64,000 bases of DNA, from assembly GCF_024347055.1 (NCBI RefSeq), contig NZ_AP024896.1, positions 62,001 through 126,000 of the forward strand, read 5' to 3'. Source of the stretch: Vibrio porteresiae DSM 19223. Lineage in GTDB: Bacteria; Pseudomonadota; Gammaproteobacteria; Enterobacterales; Vibrionaceae. Shown here piece after piece: positions 33,352-42,247 of the stretch (positions within the stretch are counted from its first letter, which is position 1; each line of letters opens with the position of its first letter). Both the position numbers and the translations under genes were made by a program. Below the pieces are notes generated by a model, which was not told where the DNA came from, made no database searches, and saw only the letters and a program-made list of their open reading frames with translations.

Positions 33352-34260
33352 ATGCCTTTTCGGTCACGTCATTACCTTAGTGCACTACTTTGCTTGATTG
33401 CATGGTTGATGAGCAGTGTTGCGGTACAAGCCGTTACACTGCGCGATAGTCATGGTTTATTTACTCTCAATTACCAACCGAAAAGAATCATTGCCTTAGA
33501 ATATTCATTTGTTGATGCGCTTGCTGCCGTGGGCGTAAGTCCAGTGGGTATTGCGGATGATAATGACCCAAGCCGAATCATGCCGGCTATTCGCCAACAG
33601 TTATCACCTTGGACATCGGTTGGTACCCGTTCTCAACCTAGTTTAGAGGTGATAGCGTCGCTCAAGCCCGATTTAATTATTGCTGATGCAGACCGTCACG
33701 CTGCTGTGTATAACGAACTGGCAAAAATTGCCCCAGTGCTGTTGCTGCCTTCTCGCCGTGAAACCTATCAACGTAATCTTCTTTCCGCTAAGTTGATTGG
33801 TGAAGCGGTTGGCCGTTCAAAACAAATGGACCAGCGAATCGAGTTACATCAGCAGCGTATGGACCAATATAAAAGCCAACTTAGGAGCCTCTCTGGTAGC
33901 ACGTTACAGTTTGCGGTTGTCCGCCCCAATGGTTTTTATGCCCACTCTCCTGATTCTTATGATGGCGGTGTGTTTAGTCGCTTGGGGTTAGAGTCTCCAC
34001 AAGGGTTGAACAATGAACACGGTTCACGTCAAATCAGAGTAGAACAGCTATTGGCACTCAATCCTGATTATCTGGTTTTGGGTGGTGATGTCTCTTTGGA
34101 AATGGTAGGGAAATGGAAAACAAAGCCGCTCTGGTCTCTGCTTAAAGCGGTGCAGCACAATCATATTCTTTTGGTTAATAGTCGTATCTGGGTTGAATGT
34201 CGTGGAATGCTTGCGGCTGAATTTATGGCTCAAGATTTACTCAAGTTGGTTAAAGCTTAA
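33352..34260 (+). CDS. Periplasmic iron-chelate binding protein (FecB-like), copy 2
   Basis: A 302-residue protein from the ATG at 33352, which gives a normal signal peptide (MPFRSRHYLSALLCLIAWLM, cleavage near AVQA). Upstream in-frame starts lie before or in the hairpin and would add non-family residues. Motifs closely parallel copy 1: GIADDNDPSR, GTRSQPSLEVI, LLLPSRRETYQ, NGFYAHS and AEFMAQDLLKLVKA. The tandem pair probably widens the range of chelates, or arose by recent duplication. Its stop overlaps the next start (TAATG). Confidence 0.87.
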   Translation: MPFRSRHYLSALLCLIAWLMSSVAVQAVTLRDSHGLFTLNYQPKRIIALEYSFVDALAAVGVSPVGIADDNDPSRIMPAIRQQLSPWTSVGTRSQPSLEVIASLKPDLIIADADRHAAVYNELAKIAPVLLLPSRRETYQRNLLSAKLIGEAVGRSKQMDQRIELHQQRMDQYKSQLRSLSGSTLQFAVVRPNGFYAHSPDSYDGGVFSRLGLESPQGLNNEHGSRQIRVEQLLALNPDYLVLGGDVSLEMVGKWKTKPLWSLLKAVQHNHILLVNSRIWVECRGMLAAEFMAQDLLKLVKA

Positions 34261-35264
34261 TGCTAATTAGTCGTCGTTTTTTCACCTACATCGGGACAGT
34301 AGTGCTACTGCTGGTGGTGTTGCTTATCTTTGGGTGGATAGGGCTGTTTGCCTATTCCGCTATTCCTATTTCTGGTTACGATGCATTTGCCGCGATTTGG
34401 CATCGCGACCCTACGGTCATTGCTCATATTGTCGTGCATGATGTGCGTTTGCCGCGGGTGCTTGAAGCGATGTTAGTTGGAGCCTCAATAGCGGCGGCTG
34501 GCGCTTTAATGCAAGGGTTAACTCGTAACCCGTTGGCCTCTCCGAGTCTGTTTGGTGTGAATGCAGGCGCTGCATTGGGGATGGCTCTGGTGAGTACGGT
34601 GTTTGCTGTTTCATCGCCAATCGGTGTGCCGCTTGCTGCCATTTTAGGTGGGTTAACCACTTGGGTTCTCGTGATGATTTTAGGCGGAGCATGGCGTGCG
34701 GGCACAGAGCGGGGGCAACTGGTACTGGCGGGTATAGCGATTTCCGCCTTATGCAGTGCTTTAACCAAAGCCAGTATTATTTTGGTGGAAGACCAAGCGG
34801 CAAGTGTTATGGCATGGCTGGCTGGCTCGTTTGCCAACGTACAGTGGCACAATTGGCAATGGAGTTGGCCGGGACTTGCGGTTGGATTAGTTGTGAGTTT
34901 GCTGCTGGCTCCTAAAGTGAACCTATTAGCCATGGGTGATGAGCGAGTCAAAAGTTTAGGCATCAACCTAACGGCGATGCGTTTGGTGATTGCTGGCACG
35001 GTTTTGGTCCTAGTTGGGATCAGTGTGAGCACTGTGGGGGCACTGTCATTTGTCGGTTTAATTGTCCCTCATTTAGGTCGTTTACTTGTTGGGTATGATT
35101 ACCGCCGTTTAATGCCAGTCACCATGTTGCTTGGTGCCTTATTGACTGTTGCTGCCGACATTGTAAGTCGAGCAGTCATTTACCCAACGGAAACACCTGC
35201 AGGAGCGGTATTGGCGATCATTGGTGCGCCTATCTTTATTTATCTTGTGAGGAAAACGCGATGA
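34260..35264 (+). CDS. Iron-chelate ABC transporter permease 1 (FecC-like)
   Basis: A 334-residue FecCD-family permease with about ten membrane helices. Motifs: RLPRVLEAMLVGASIAAAGALMQGLTRNPLASPSLFGVNAGAALG and, near the end, GALSFVGLIVPHLGRLLVG, here given in parts: RLPRVLEAMLVGA, QGLTRNPLASP, FVGLIVPHLGR. Its ATG overlaps the copy-2 stop, and its own stop overlaps the next start, so permease genes and binding protein are translationally coupled. Confidence 0.92.
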   Translation: MLISRRFFTYIGTVVLLLVVLLIFGWIGLFAYSAIPISGYDAFAAIWHRDPTVIAHIVVHDVRLPRVLEAMLVGASIAAAGALMQGLTRNPLASPSLFGVNAGAALGMALVSTVFAVSSPIGVPLAAILGGLTTWVLVMILGGAWRAGTERGQLVLAGIAISALCSALTKASIILVEDQAASVMAWLAGSFANVQWHNWQWSWPGLAVGLVVSLLLAPKVNLLAMGDERVKSLGINLTAMRLVIAGTVLVLVGISVSTVGALSFVGLIVPHLGRLLVGYDYRRLMPVTMLLGALLTVAADIVSRAVIYPTETPAGAVLAIIGAPIFIYLVRKTR

Positions 35265-36223
35265 ACCAACCTTTACGGATTTTGAGTGGGTTGGTCGGAG
35301 CGGTTGTTATCGCCGCGATTGCTAACCTTTGTTTTGGTGCGGTAAACCTCTCGTTAAGTGAAATTTGGCAAGGTTTAACCTCTCATAGTGAGCACTACTT
35401 TACGATTCATGAGTATCGCCTGCCGCGCATATTCTTAGCCATTTTGGTTGGAGCAATGCTCGCCAGTTCTGGTACTTTGATTCAAGGTGTTATCCGTAAC
35501 CCGCTAGCGTCACCCGATATTCTCGGCGTGAGTCATGGTGCAGGGCTGGCAGCGGTAGCGCTAATGACACTTTTCCCAACGGTATCGATTTATTGGCTGC
35601 CTAGTGCTGCATTGGCTGGTGGTATTGGCGCAGCAATTATTTTGTTTTTGGTGGTCGGCTCCAAAACCAAACCAGTAAAACTGGCAATTACTGGTGTTGC
35701 TCTTTCGGCGCTGTTTGGTAGTGCGATTGATTTTTTGATGCTCACTCAGCCATTAGAAATCAACAATGCTCTACTTTGGTTAACGGGCAGCTTATGGGGC
35801 CGAAGTTGGGATCAGCTATGGATGATTTTGCCGTGGTGGCTGCTGGCTCCTTTAGTGCTGTGGTTAAGCCATCAGTTGAACTTGTTGACCTTAGGGGATG
35901 AAAGAGCGACCAGTCTAGGTGTCTCGGTTTATCTTGTTCGTGCTGGTGCTTTATTGCTTGCGGTGATGTGGACGTCTGCTGCGGTTTCGGTGTGTGGACC
36001 TTTAAGTTTCTTAGGTTTGGTAGCTCCGCATTTGGCTCGTCAAATGGTGGGCGGAAAGCATCAAGTATTGTTACCTGCCGCTATGTTAGTTGGCGCTTTC
36101 TTATTGTTGATGGCGGATTTAGTTGCGCGTGTCATCCATCCACCGCTTGAGCTTCCAGCAGGCATTATGACGGCCATCATTGGTGCGCCTTACTTTTTAT
36201 ACCTATTAGTGAAAATGAGATAA
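35261..36223 (+). CDS. Iron-chelate ABC transporter permease 2 (FecD-like)
   Basis: A 320-residue second FecCD permease, overlapping the first by 4 bp (ATGA). It has the same family motifs (RLPRIFLAILVGA, QGVIRNPLASPDILGV, LSFLGLVAPHLARQMVGG) and about ten helices. With permease 1 it should form a heterodimeric channel in the inner membrane, powered by the ATPase encoded 3 bp downstream. Confidence 0.92.
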   Translation: MNQPLRILSGLVGAVVIAAIANLCFGAVNLSLSEIWQGLTSHSEHYFTIHEYRLPRIFLAILVGAMLASSGTLIQGVIRNPLASPDILGVSHGAGLAAVALMTLFPTVSIYWLPSAALAGGIGAAIILFLVVGSKTKPVKLAITGVALSALFGSAIDFLMLTQPLEINNALLWLTGSLWGRSWDQLWMILPWWLLAPLVLWLSHQLNLLTLGDERATSLGVSVYLVRAGALLLAVMWTSAAVSVCGPLSFLGLVAPHLARQMVGGKHQVLLPAAMLVGAFLLLMADLVARVIHPPLELPAGIMTAIIGAPYFLYLLVKMR

Positions 36224-36226
36224 ACG

Positions 36227-36994
36227 ATGCGGCTATCCACAGAAAAATTAGTACTGAGTTACGGAAAAACGCCGATTGTCAAAGGTGTTGATGTGGCCAT
36301 TCCTCAGGGCAAAATCATTGCTCTCTTAGGGCCAAATGGTTGTGGAAAATCAACCCTACTCAAAGGCTTGTCAAGAATACTCCTTCCTGATGCAGGCGAA
36401 GTCTTTTGGGATGAAACGCCGATTCATGAGGTTGCGTCTAAAACCCTAGCACAGCATTTGGCACTGTTGCCGCAAGCACAAGAAACACCCGAGGGGATTA
36501 CCGTAAGAGAAGCGGTTGGGTATGGTCGCAGTCCTTATACCGGTTTTTGGGGGCAACTTTCAGAGCAAGATAATGCAATTGTGGAGCAAGCCATGATCGC
36601 AACCGGTGTAATGGATTTGGCGTCTAACCTGGTCACTGACTTGTCTGGTGGTCAACGCCAGCGAGTTTGGTTAGCGATGACGCTTGCGCAAGACACGGAT
36701 TATATTCTGCTTGATGAACCGACCACCTATCTGGATCTTAACCATCAAGTCGAGTTAATGAAGCTGCTGCGTAAGCTCAATCAACAAGGCAAAACCGTCA
36801 TCACGGTATTGCATGATATTAACCAAGCCTGCCGTTACTGTGATTATTTAATCGTAATGAAAGCGGGTGAGGTGGTCACCGAAGGTTGTCCTGAAGAGGT
36901 GTTAACCGCCAAATTTCTGGCAGATGTTTTTGATTTAGAAGCTGAAATTCATCGCGATCCTATCGCAGGCTCGCCGATGTGTGTGGTTCGCTAA
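36227..36994 (+). CDS. Iron-chelate ABC transporter ATPase (FecE-like)
   Basis: A 255-residue ATP-binding subunit. Walker A is LGPNGCGKST, the signature is LSGGQRQRVW, Walker B is YILLDEPTTYLD, and the switch histidine is in VLHDINQACRY. It energises import of the ferric chelate by the two permeases. It is the last gene of the operon, followed 16 bp later by a strong terminator. Confidence 0.94.
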   Translation: MRLSTEKLVLSYGKTPIVKGVDVAIPQGKIIALLGPNGCGKSTLLKGLSRILLPDAGEVFWDETPIHEVASKTLAQHLALLPQAQETPEGITVREAVGYGRSPYTGFWGQLSEQDNAIVEQAMIATGVMDLASNLVTDLSGGQRQRVWLAMTLAQDTDYILLDEPTTYLDLNHQVELMKLLRKLNQQGKTVITVLHDINQACRYCDYLIVMKAGEVVTEGCPEEVLTAKFLADVFDLEAEIHRDPIAGSPMCVVR

Positions 36995-37010
36995 AACAAG
37001 TTCGATACAA

Positions 37011-37045
37011 AAATGAAGCTGCGCCAAAACGCAGCTTCATTTTTA
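37011..37045. terminator. Terminator of the iron operon, convergent with the next gene
   Basis: AAATGAAGCTGCG (37011-37023), loop CCAAAA, CGCAGCTTCATTT (37030-37042), then TT. Confidence 0.92.
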
Positions 37046-37046
37046 T

Positions 37047-38333
37047 CTATAAAGTATAAATCCACAACGTTGCCGCACACACCACTAACATAGCACTGAT
37101 GTAGCGCCAGTTATGCGCTAACAGGGTTTTAGCTTTCAAGTTGTAACGTGACTGTATGCTTAGTTGTACGCCTGAAAAAGGCGAGAAGGTAATCCCCAAA
37201 GACCAGCCCATCAAAAGCGTTAAACCTAATAAGTTAGGATTGGTTACCGAAGGGGCCAACACGCTACCGGCCAATACTACGCTCGTCACCGGGTGCATGC
37301 CCGTCATGGCTAAGCCAACCAAAATCACCAAAGTAATAAAAGCGGCAAGAGCACCAAAGTGATCCGGTGCCAGTTGAACATTAAGCGAAGCTAAGATAGA
37401 GGCTACCCCTGAAGCAAGCATGGCCGCAGCCGCAAATAGCACTACCTCACCCGCAGAACTGGCTACGCCAACCTCAATATGACGTTTTGCCATCACAACG
37501 CCAGATTTGCCCTTGACCGTGATAAGCCACAAAGCGATGAAAGTGACTGAGGTGAGTGCCACCAGTGAGAGCACACTCGCATTTGGCCAAATTTGATGCT
37601 CACTGATGACAATAATGGCGAGTAAACATGGCATCCACAATGATTTGATACCCATAGGGTAACCTTCGATCGTATCAGCCAACGGTGTGCGTTTGATCTC
37701 CCAAGCGGTCAGTGCCAAAGCGGCTAAACTGACGGGAATACCATAAATAATCAAGGTGCTTAGATGAGAGCCTGGAGCGCTGGTCAGCGTCATCCCCATC
37801 GCAGCGAAAAAAGGCGACCAGAAAGCACAAATCGCAAAGCCGCGCAGAAGAATAATGCCCTGAGTCGGTTGCAGCGGCTTTTTCATTGCTAACTTATCGC
37901 CAACAATGATGACGGAAGACATATTTAACACTGCGCCAAAGAGATGTACGCCAAGTAAGGTTTTTATTAGCGGTCGAGTACCACTGGGTAAAGATTCATT
38001 GGTTTGCACACTGTGGGTGGCAAAAATGCGGAGAAAACCAACCCCAATCAACATCGTGACCACGTTCTGGTTTGCTTCTAGGGTTTTTAAAAAATAGCGG
38101 CTGTCGAGATGATGCATCGTTCCGTAGAGCAGACCGAATAAACCACAGATAACCAGAATGATGATCTGCTTTTTTTGTGCGCCTCTTAAGAAAGGGAAGA
38201 AAAAAAATGAGGCAATCCAAATAGGTACACCAGCCCAATAGGAGGGAATGGGCACGAGCAATTCTGAGTAAAGCGAGATGGCAAGACTGAGTAATAAAAG
38301 CCAACCGCAAAGTGCAGCGATTTTCGGGTTCAT
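37047..38333 (-). CDS. Unrecognised polytopic membrane protein, possible ion transporter
   Basis: A 428-residue hydrophobic protein with about eleven membrane segments. I do not recognise the family with confidence. Features that suggest the ion-transporter superfamily are two similar halves, each with a Ser/Gly/Pro-rich re-entrant-like stretch (GVHLFGAVLNMSSVIIVGD in the first; MTGMHPVTSVVLAGSVLAPS in the second), and a C-terminal FSPFSGVQLSIQSRYNL segment. It has no operon partner. A regulator of NAD metabolism lies 130 bp upstream on the same strand, but nothing links the two. Confidence 0.75.
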   Translation of the reverse strand: MNPKIAALCGWLLLLSLAISLYSELLVPIPSYWAGVPIWIASFFFFPFLRGAQKKQIIILVICGLFGLLYGTMHHLDSRYFLKTLEANQNVVTMLIGVGFLRIFATHSVQTNESLPSGTRPLIKTLLGVHLFGAVLNMSSVIIVGDKLAMKKPLQPTQGIILLRGFAICAFWSPFFAAMGMTLTSAPGSHLSTLIIYGIPVSLAALALTAWEIKRTPLADTIEGYPMGIKSLWMPCLLAIIVISEHQIWPNASVLSLVALTSVTFIALWLITVKGKSGVVMAKRHIEVGVASSAGEVVLFAAAAMLASGVASILASLNVQLAPDHFGALAAFITLVILVGLAMTGMHPVTSVVLAGSVLAPSVTNPNLLGLTLLMGWSLGITFSPFSGVQLSIQSRYNLKAKTLLAHNWRYISAMLVVCAATLWIYTL

Positions 38334-38464
38334 GGTATCCGTTGATTGAGTATCAGGTATGTGGTCGGAAATGTTCCGACCCAGAAGTGTGTGATTAGTA
38401 TCACACGCTTATTGAACAGAATCTACCCAATTCAAGGATTTTGTTACACCCGATTTACGCTTTA

Positions 38465-39181
38465 CTAACCTCGTAAACAGGTTTGGAAGTAACTGACTTC
38501 CTTATTGTTTAAGCGATATACGGTGGCAGGTTTACCACCTCGACCTTTATTGGAAGAGGCCAATTTATTTGCACTTACGATCACGCCAGTATCGATTAGG
38601 CGGCGTTTTACCGTCATGCGGTTCACATCTACTCCGAATTTAGCGTAAGCATCAATAATGTCCGCGACCAAAAACTCTTTTTCTAAAGAGAACAGTACCA
38701 CCGATGTGTATTCCACAGCAGCGCGCAGTTTGCTCCAAGCGTGTTGCACTTGAGAACTGTGGTCAAATGCGAGGTTTAGCTCACCACGCAGCAAATGATC
38801 CAGATCGAACCAATCTGCTCGCTCTCTATCCATCCCCGAGTTTTCGATTTGCAGAACATTAGATGGATTGAGCAAAGCATAGTGAGAAATGCTAACGCTC
38901 CAGCCATCAGGGTCACGTTTGGGGTTACCGTTTACAATAGGGTCGCTAATATAATTAGGATAAGTGTGGATCTTTTGACGACAAATGCGTCGTCTTGCGG
39001 AGTCGAAATCATCATCTGCCGGTTCTCCCCCTTTTTCTGCCCAATCTTCATCATAAACTAACCCACCAGGCAGTGCCCATTTACCACAGTCAGGGCGATT
39101 TGGATTCTGACGTTTAACCAATAGCACTTTGATTCCATTCGTGGTGAGACGTAGACAGACCAAATCAATCGAAACAATCAT
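38465..39181 (-). CDS. nrtR: NrtR-type Nudix-related transcriptional regulator
   Basis: A 238-residue regulator of NAD biosynthesis. An N-terminal Nudix-like domain (about 1-150, ALPGGLVYDEDWAEKGG) is followed by a winged helix (about 160-235, DVNRMTVKRRLIDTG). The Nudix box is degenerate: where REUxEE should be, the sequence reads SARRRICRQK, so hydrolase activity is probably lost and the domain senses ADP-ribose or a related ligand. Divergent pncB is the expected target. Inverted repeats with TTTGTCA/TGACAAA arms lie between the two genes. Confidence 0.9.
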   Translation of the reverse strand: MIVSIDLVCLRLTTNGIKVLLVKRQNPNRPDCGKWALPGGLVYDEDWAEKGGEPADDDFDSARRRICRQKIHTYPNYISDPIVNGNPKRDPDGWSVSISHYALLNPSNVLQIENSGMDRERADWFDLDHLLRGELNLAFDHSSQVQHAWSKLRAAVEYTSVVLFSLEKEFLVADIIDAYAKFGVDVNRMTVKRRLIDTGVIVSANKLASSNKGRGGKPATVYRLNNKEVSYFQTCLRG

Positions 39182-39253
39182 ATAAAATTCCTAATTATTG
39201 ATGGCATCATTCTAGGCAAGCTGGTCTGTGCGGTCAAATGTAAATAACGATTT

Positions 39254-39282
39254 GTGACAAACTGATTTTTACATTTTGTCAC
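39254..39282. promoter_or_regulatory. Inverted repeat GTGACAAA / TTTGTCAC near nrtR
   Basis: GTGACAAA (39254-39261), 13-bp spacer, TTTGTCAC (39275-39282). The arms share the TGACAAA core with the repeat at 39369, suggesting a second binding place for the same regulator. Confidence 0.45.
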
Positions 39283-39368
39283 TTTCTGAGTCAGAACGAG
39301 TAAGTTATTGCAATAATTACATTTAGCTGTAACAAAAACAGAACATTTACCCGGATTTTTGCTATCTT

Positions 39369-39393
39369 GGTTTGTCACATAAGTTGACAAACC
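39369..39393. promoter_or_regulatory. Candidate NrtR operator upstream of pncB
   Basis: GGTTTGTCA (39369-39377), spacer CATAAGT, TGACAAACC (39385-39393): a perfect 9-bp inverted repeat 83 bp upstream of the pncB start, placed in the divergent intergenic region. Confidence 0.65.
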
Positions 39394-39475
39394 TCGCAAA
39401 CTCTTTTATTGTCGCTCAAAAGTTAGCAACATAATGTTACTAACGTGATGACACAGTGAATTGAAGGACGGCAAA

Positions 39476-40783
39476 ATGAACTCTCGCCTGTTTTCTCCAC
39501 ACATTATTCGTAGCCTGCTGGATTTGGACGCTTACAAGATCAATATGATGCAAGCGATCCATTCGTTATATCCAGATGTACAGGTACGTTATGAATTGAT
39601 TGTTCGTAGCGATGAAGATGTTAGTGAACTGCTTGAAGAAGTTCGTAGCGAAATTAGTCAGTTATCTTCTCTGAGATTTTCTGATGCAGATATCGTGTAC
39701 TTGGAACAAAGTTCACCTCACTTGAAGCATACGTTCCTTCAATCATTACGTTATTTTCATTTTCAGCCTGATCGCCAAGTGCATTTTGGTGTGATCAAGC
39801 ACGATGGTAAAGAGCAACTGCGCATTGGTATTGAAGGTGCGTGGCGCGATACCATTCTTTATGAAACGATTGTGATGTCGATTCTATCGGAAGTGCGTAG
39901 CCGTCGCCGTTGGGCGGAAGTGCCTCAGTCACTGCCAATCGATATTCTCGATGAGAAAATTCAGAAGCTAAAAGCGGAAATCAAACGCCGTGGTATCACT
40001 AACTTCTCTCTCACTGAGATGGGGACTCGTCGTCGCTTCTCTGGTCAAGTACAGCGTGATGTGATGGCATACTTGAAACAGGAAATTCCAGAACTGCTTC
40101 TTGGTACGAGTAACTACCACTTTGCCCGTGAATTTAATCTAAAGCCGATTGGAACCATTGCTCATGAATGGTTTATGGGGCATCAAGCATTAGTGAACGT
40201 GAAAGACTCACAACGTGTGGCTTTAGATCAATGGTTGAAAGCATTTGATGGACAGCTTTCTATTGCACCAACCGATACTTTGACCATTGATGCCTTCTTA
40301 GAAGATTTCAACATGCATTTGGCCAAAGCCTATGATGGTATTCGTCATGACTCAGGTAACCCATTTGTTTGGGGTGACCGCATGATTGAACATTACGAAA
40401 GCATGGGGATTGATCCAAAATCGAAAGTGTTCATTTTCTCAAATGGCCTTAACTTCGATGAAGCTTTAGAGCTGTGCGAATACTTTGCTGGTCGCGTGCG
40501 CATTTCATTTGGTATTGGTACGTTCCTAACCAATGATTTAGCCGGTTGGAAAAATTCGCAAGGTGTGGCTTACAAGCCTCTATCCATCGTGATTAAATTG
40601 ACCGAGTGTAATGGTCGTCCAGTGGCGAAAATCAGTGATGAGCCAGAAAAGGCGATGTGTGAAGATCCGATTTTCCTCGCTAACCTCAAACGTCGTTTTA
40701 ATATCGACCTTGATGTCGATGAGCTAATCGCTGAATTGAAGCGTCAAAAAAGAACCAAACGCCAATACATCGCTGCGGCATAG
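39476..40783 (+). CDS. pncB: Nicotinate phosphoribosyltransferase
   Basis: Converts nicotinate and PRPP to nicotinate mononucleotide, the entry step of NAD salvage. The protein is 435 residues from ATG 39476 (MNSRLFSPHIIRSLLDLDAYKINMMQ in family style), preceded by GAAGGA. Conserved stretches include SLTEMGTRRRFSG, LLGTSNYHFAREFNLKPIGT, HDSGNPFVWGDR and FGIGTFLTND. A TTG at 39461 lies over the ribosome site and is rejected. The gene is divergent from nrtR and is probably repressed by it. Confidence 0.95.
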   Translation: MNSRLFSPHIIRSLLDLDAYKINMMQAIHSLYPDVQVRYELIVRSDEDVSELLEEVRSEISQLSSLRFSDADIVYLEQSSPHLKHTFLQSLRYFHFQPDRQVHFGVIKHDGKEQLRIGIEGAWRDTILYETIVMSILSEVRSRRRWAEVPQSLPIDILDEKIQKLKAEIKRRGITNFSLTEMGTRRRFSGQVQRDVMAYLKQEIPELLLGTSNYHFAREFNLKPIGTIAHEWFMGHQALVNVKDSQRVALDQWLKAFDGQLSIAPTDTLTIDAFLEDFNMHLAKAYDGIRHDSGNPFVWGDRMIEHYESMGIDPKSKVFIFSNGLNFDEALELCEYFAGRVRISFGIGTFLTNDLAGWKNSQGVAYKPLSIVIKLTECNGRPVAKISDEPEKAMCEDPIFLANLKRRFNIDLDVDELIAELKRQKRTKRQYIAAA

Positions 40784-40807
40784 TCGCTAGGTAATGATTG
40801 ATAAAAG

Positions 40808-40842
40808 GCCGCGTTGACTAAGTCAACGCGGCTTTCTTTTTT
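40808..40842 (+). terminator. pncB terminator
   Basis: GCCGCGTTGA (40808-40817), loop CTAAG, TCAACGCGGC (40823-40832), then TTTCTTTTTT. Confidence 0.92.
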
Positions 40843-40856
40843 ATCTGTTTGAACGT

Positions 40857-41945
40857 TTATTGGCTCTGCATCATATCGATAAGCAGTTGGTCAATGACTT
40901 TGACGACCTCTTCACTTGCTGTTTCCATCTTATTCAAATGCTGAACCATTTTATCCATTTGATGGTTTTGACCTGCGACCAATGCTTCATGACCAGAGTC
41001 ATGTACCGTTTTGTGTGGTGCATCAAGAGCTGCGAAATGACGTAAATGACTAAACTGTTTTGCACCATTGCCTTCAAAATACCATTTTCCAAGACGGCAC
41101 TCAGTGTGTTTGTTCACTTGAGATTCGAAGCGCTGCTTCTCAATATGACTGTAAATTGTGTTTTTCCAAACGGCATGGTCAAGTTTTACGGTGTTCAAAA
41201 ATGACTGTGCGGTGGCAGCTTTGATGACCTGTTGCATTGAGGTTGATGTATCGAGTACCTCATTGACTGTGCTTTCGATTTGGTCACTTGAAGTGGCGAC
41301 TTCTAAAGAATAATCCTGCGTCTTTTTAATGGAATCTTTGATGCTCGCAGTTTGGGTGATGACCTGACCGATGAGTGTCTCTATTTTATCACTGGCCTGA
41401 GAAGCTTTGCTGGCGAGAGAACGTACTTCATCTGCTACTACGGCAAAGCCTCGTCCTGCTTCGCCAGCTCGAGCCGCTTCGATCGCCGCATTAAGTGCAA
41501 GCAAGTTGGTCTGTTCAGAGATTTCTTGAATAGAGCGAATCAGTTGTCCAATCGATGAGGCAGTGGTGTCCAAAACATTGGCTGCATCCATATTGATATT
41601 GGCTTGGCTATTAATTCTCTCTGCCCGTTCTGAGAGACGAATCAGTGCCTCACGAGTTTGAATGAACATCTGGTCTAGCTCTGCCAATTCGGCATTTTTT
41701 TCGACCAAGCTGGTGGCACTGCTGGCTAATGCATTACGAATAGTATCAAGCAACGCTCCACCGCGTAATTGGCAGCGAATGAGATCGGACTCGGTATGCT
41801 CGCGACTGTTTAATTGCGCAATGGCAGACTCTTTTTCACTAAGCAGAGCTTTTAACCCGGCCAGTTCGTCTTGATGAGCGAGCCTTTCTTGGTTTAGAGC
41901 TGCTTCTAATTGCTCGGCTTTTTGTTTCCAGTGGCGGCTAAACAT
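40857..41945 (-). CDS. Soluble methyl-accepting chemotaxis protein with zinc-binding CZB domain
   Basis: A 362-residue cytoplasmic chemoreceptor without membrane segments. An N-terminal coiled coil (about 5-50) leads to a signalling hairpin whose tip, EISEQTNLLALNAAIEAARAG and GFAVVADEVRSLA, spans about 141-178. The C-terminal CZB domain (about 250-340) has likely zinc ligands His257, Cys283, His311 and His315. CZB receptors such as TlpD sense zinc, hypochlorite or energy state inside the cell. The cheA/cheW partners are not in this window. Confidence 0.9.
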   Translation of the reverse strand: MFSRHWKQKAEQLEAALNQERLAHQDELAGLKALLSEKESAIAQLNSREHTESDLIRCQLRGGALLDTIRNALASSATSLVEKNAELAELDQMFIQTREALIRLSERAERINSQANINMDAANVLDTTASSIGQLIRSIQEISEQTNLLALNAAIEAARAGEAGRGFAVVADEVRSLASKASQASDKIETLIGQVITQTASIKDSIKKTQDYSLEVATSSDQIESTVNEVLDTSTSMQQVIKAATAQSFLNTVKLDHAVWKNTIYSHIEKQRFESQVNKHTECRLGKWYFEGNGAKQFSHLRHFAALDAPHKTVHDSGHEALVAGQNHQMDKMVQHLNKMETASEEVVKVIDQLLIDMMQSQ

Positions 41946-42247
41946 AGTGCTTCCTTAATATGAGTACTGAACACCGCTTTGGATTGCTGTTCTGGGTGTT
42001 TACGGAAGCAAACTAACATTTATTGAAGTGGTTCGATATACCCTTAATGTCTAGTTGCATTTGATTTGTGATATTAATCTGAAGGTTAGATAAATATTGG
42101 TGATGGTTAACGATGTTCAGATGGAATGTGTGGTGGAAAATACGAATAAAATCAGCTTTACACTGTAAATAGGATGCTAGTGTTCGTTACAAATACGCGA
42201 TAACGTATTGTTTAGTTAGATGGTAAGAATAGAAACAAGGATAGGTT
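41946..42247. other. Intergenic region between the chemoreceptor and the amidohydrolase
   Basis: About 300 bp between divergent genes. I see no gene and no convincing operator; it must contain both promoters. Confidence 0.5.

Noticed and set aside
34424..35032. 202-codon minus-strand frame
   Set aside because: Lies fully inside the FecC-like permease and looks like a translation of its antisense strand.
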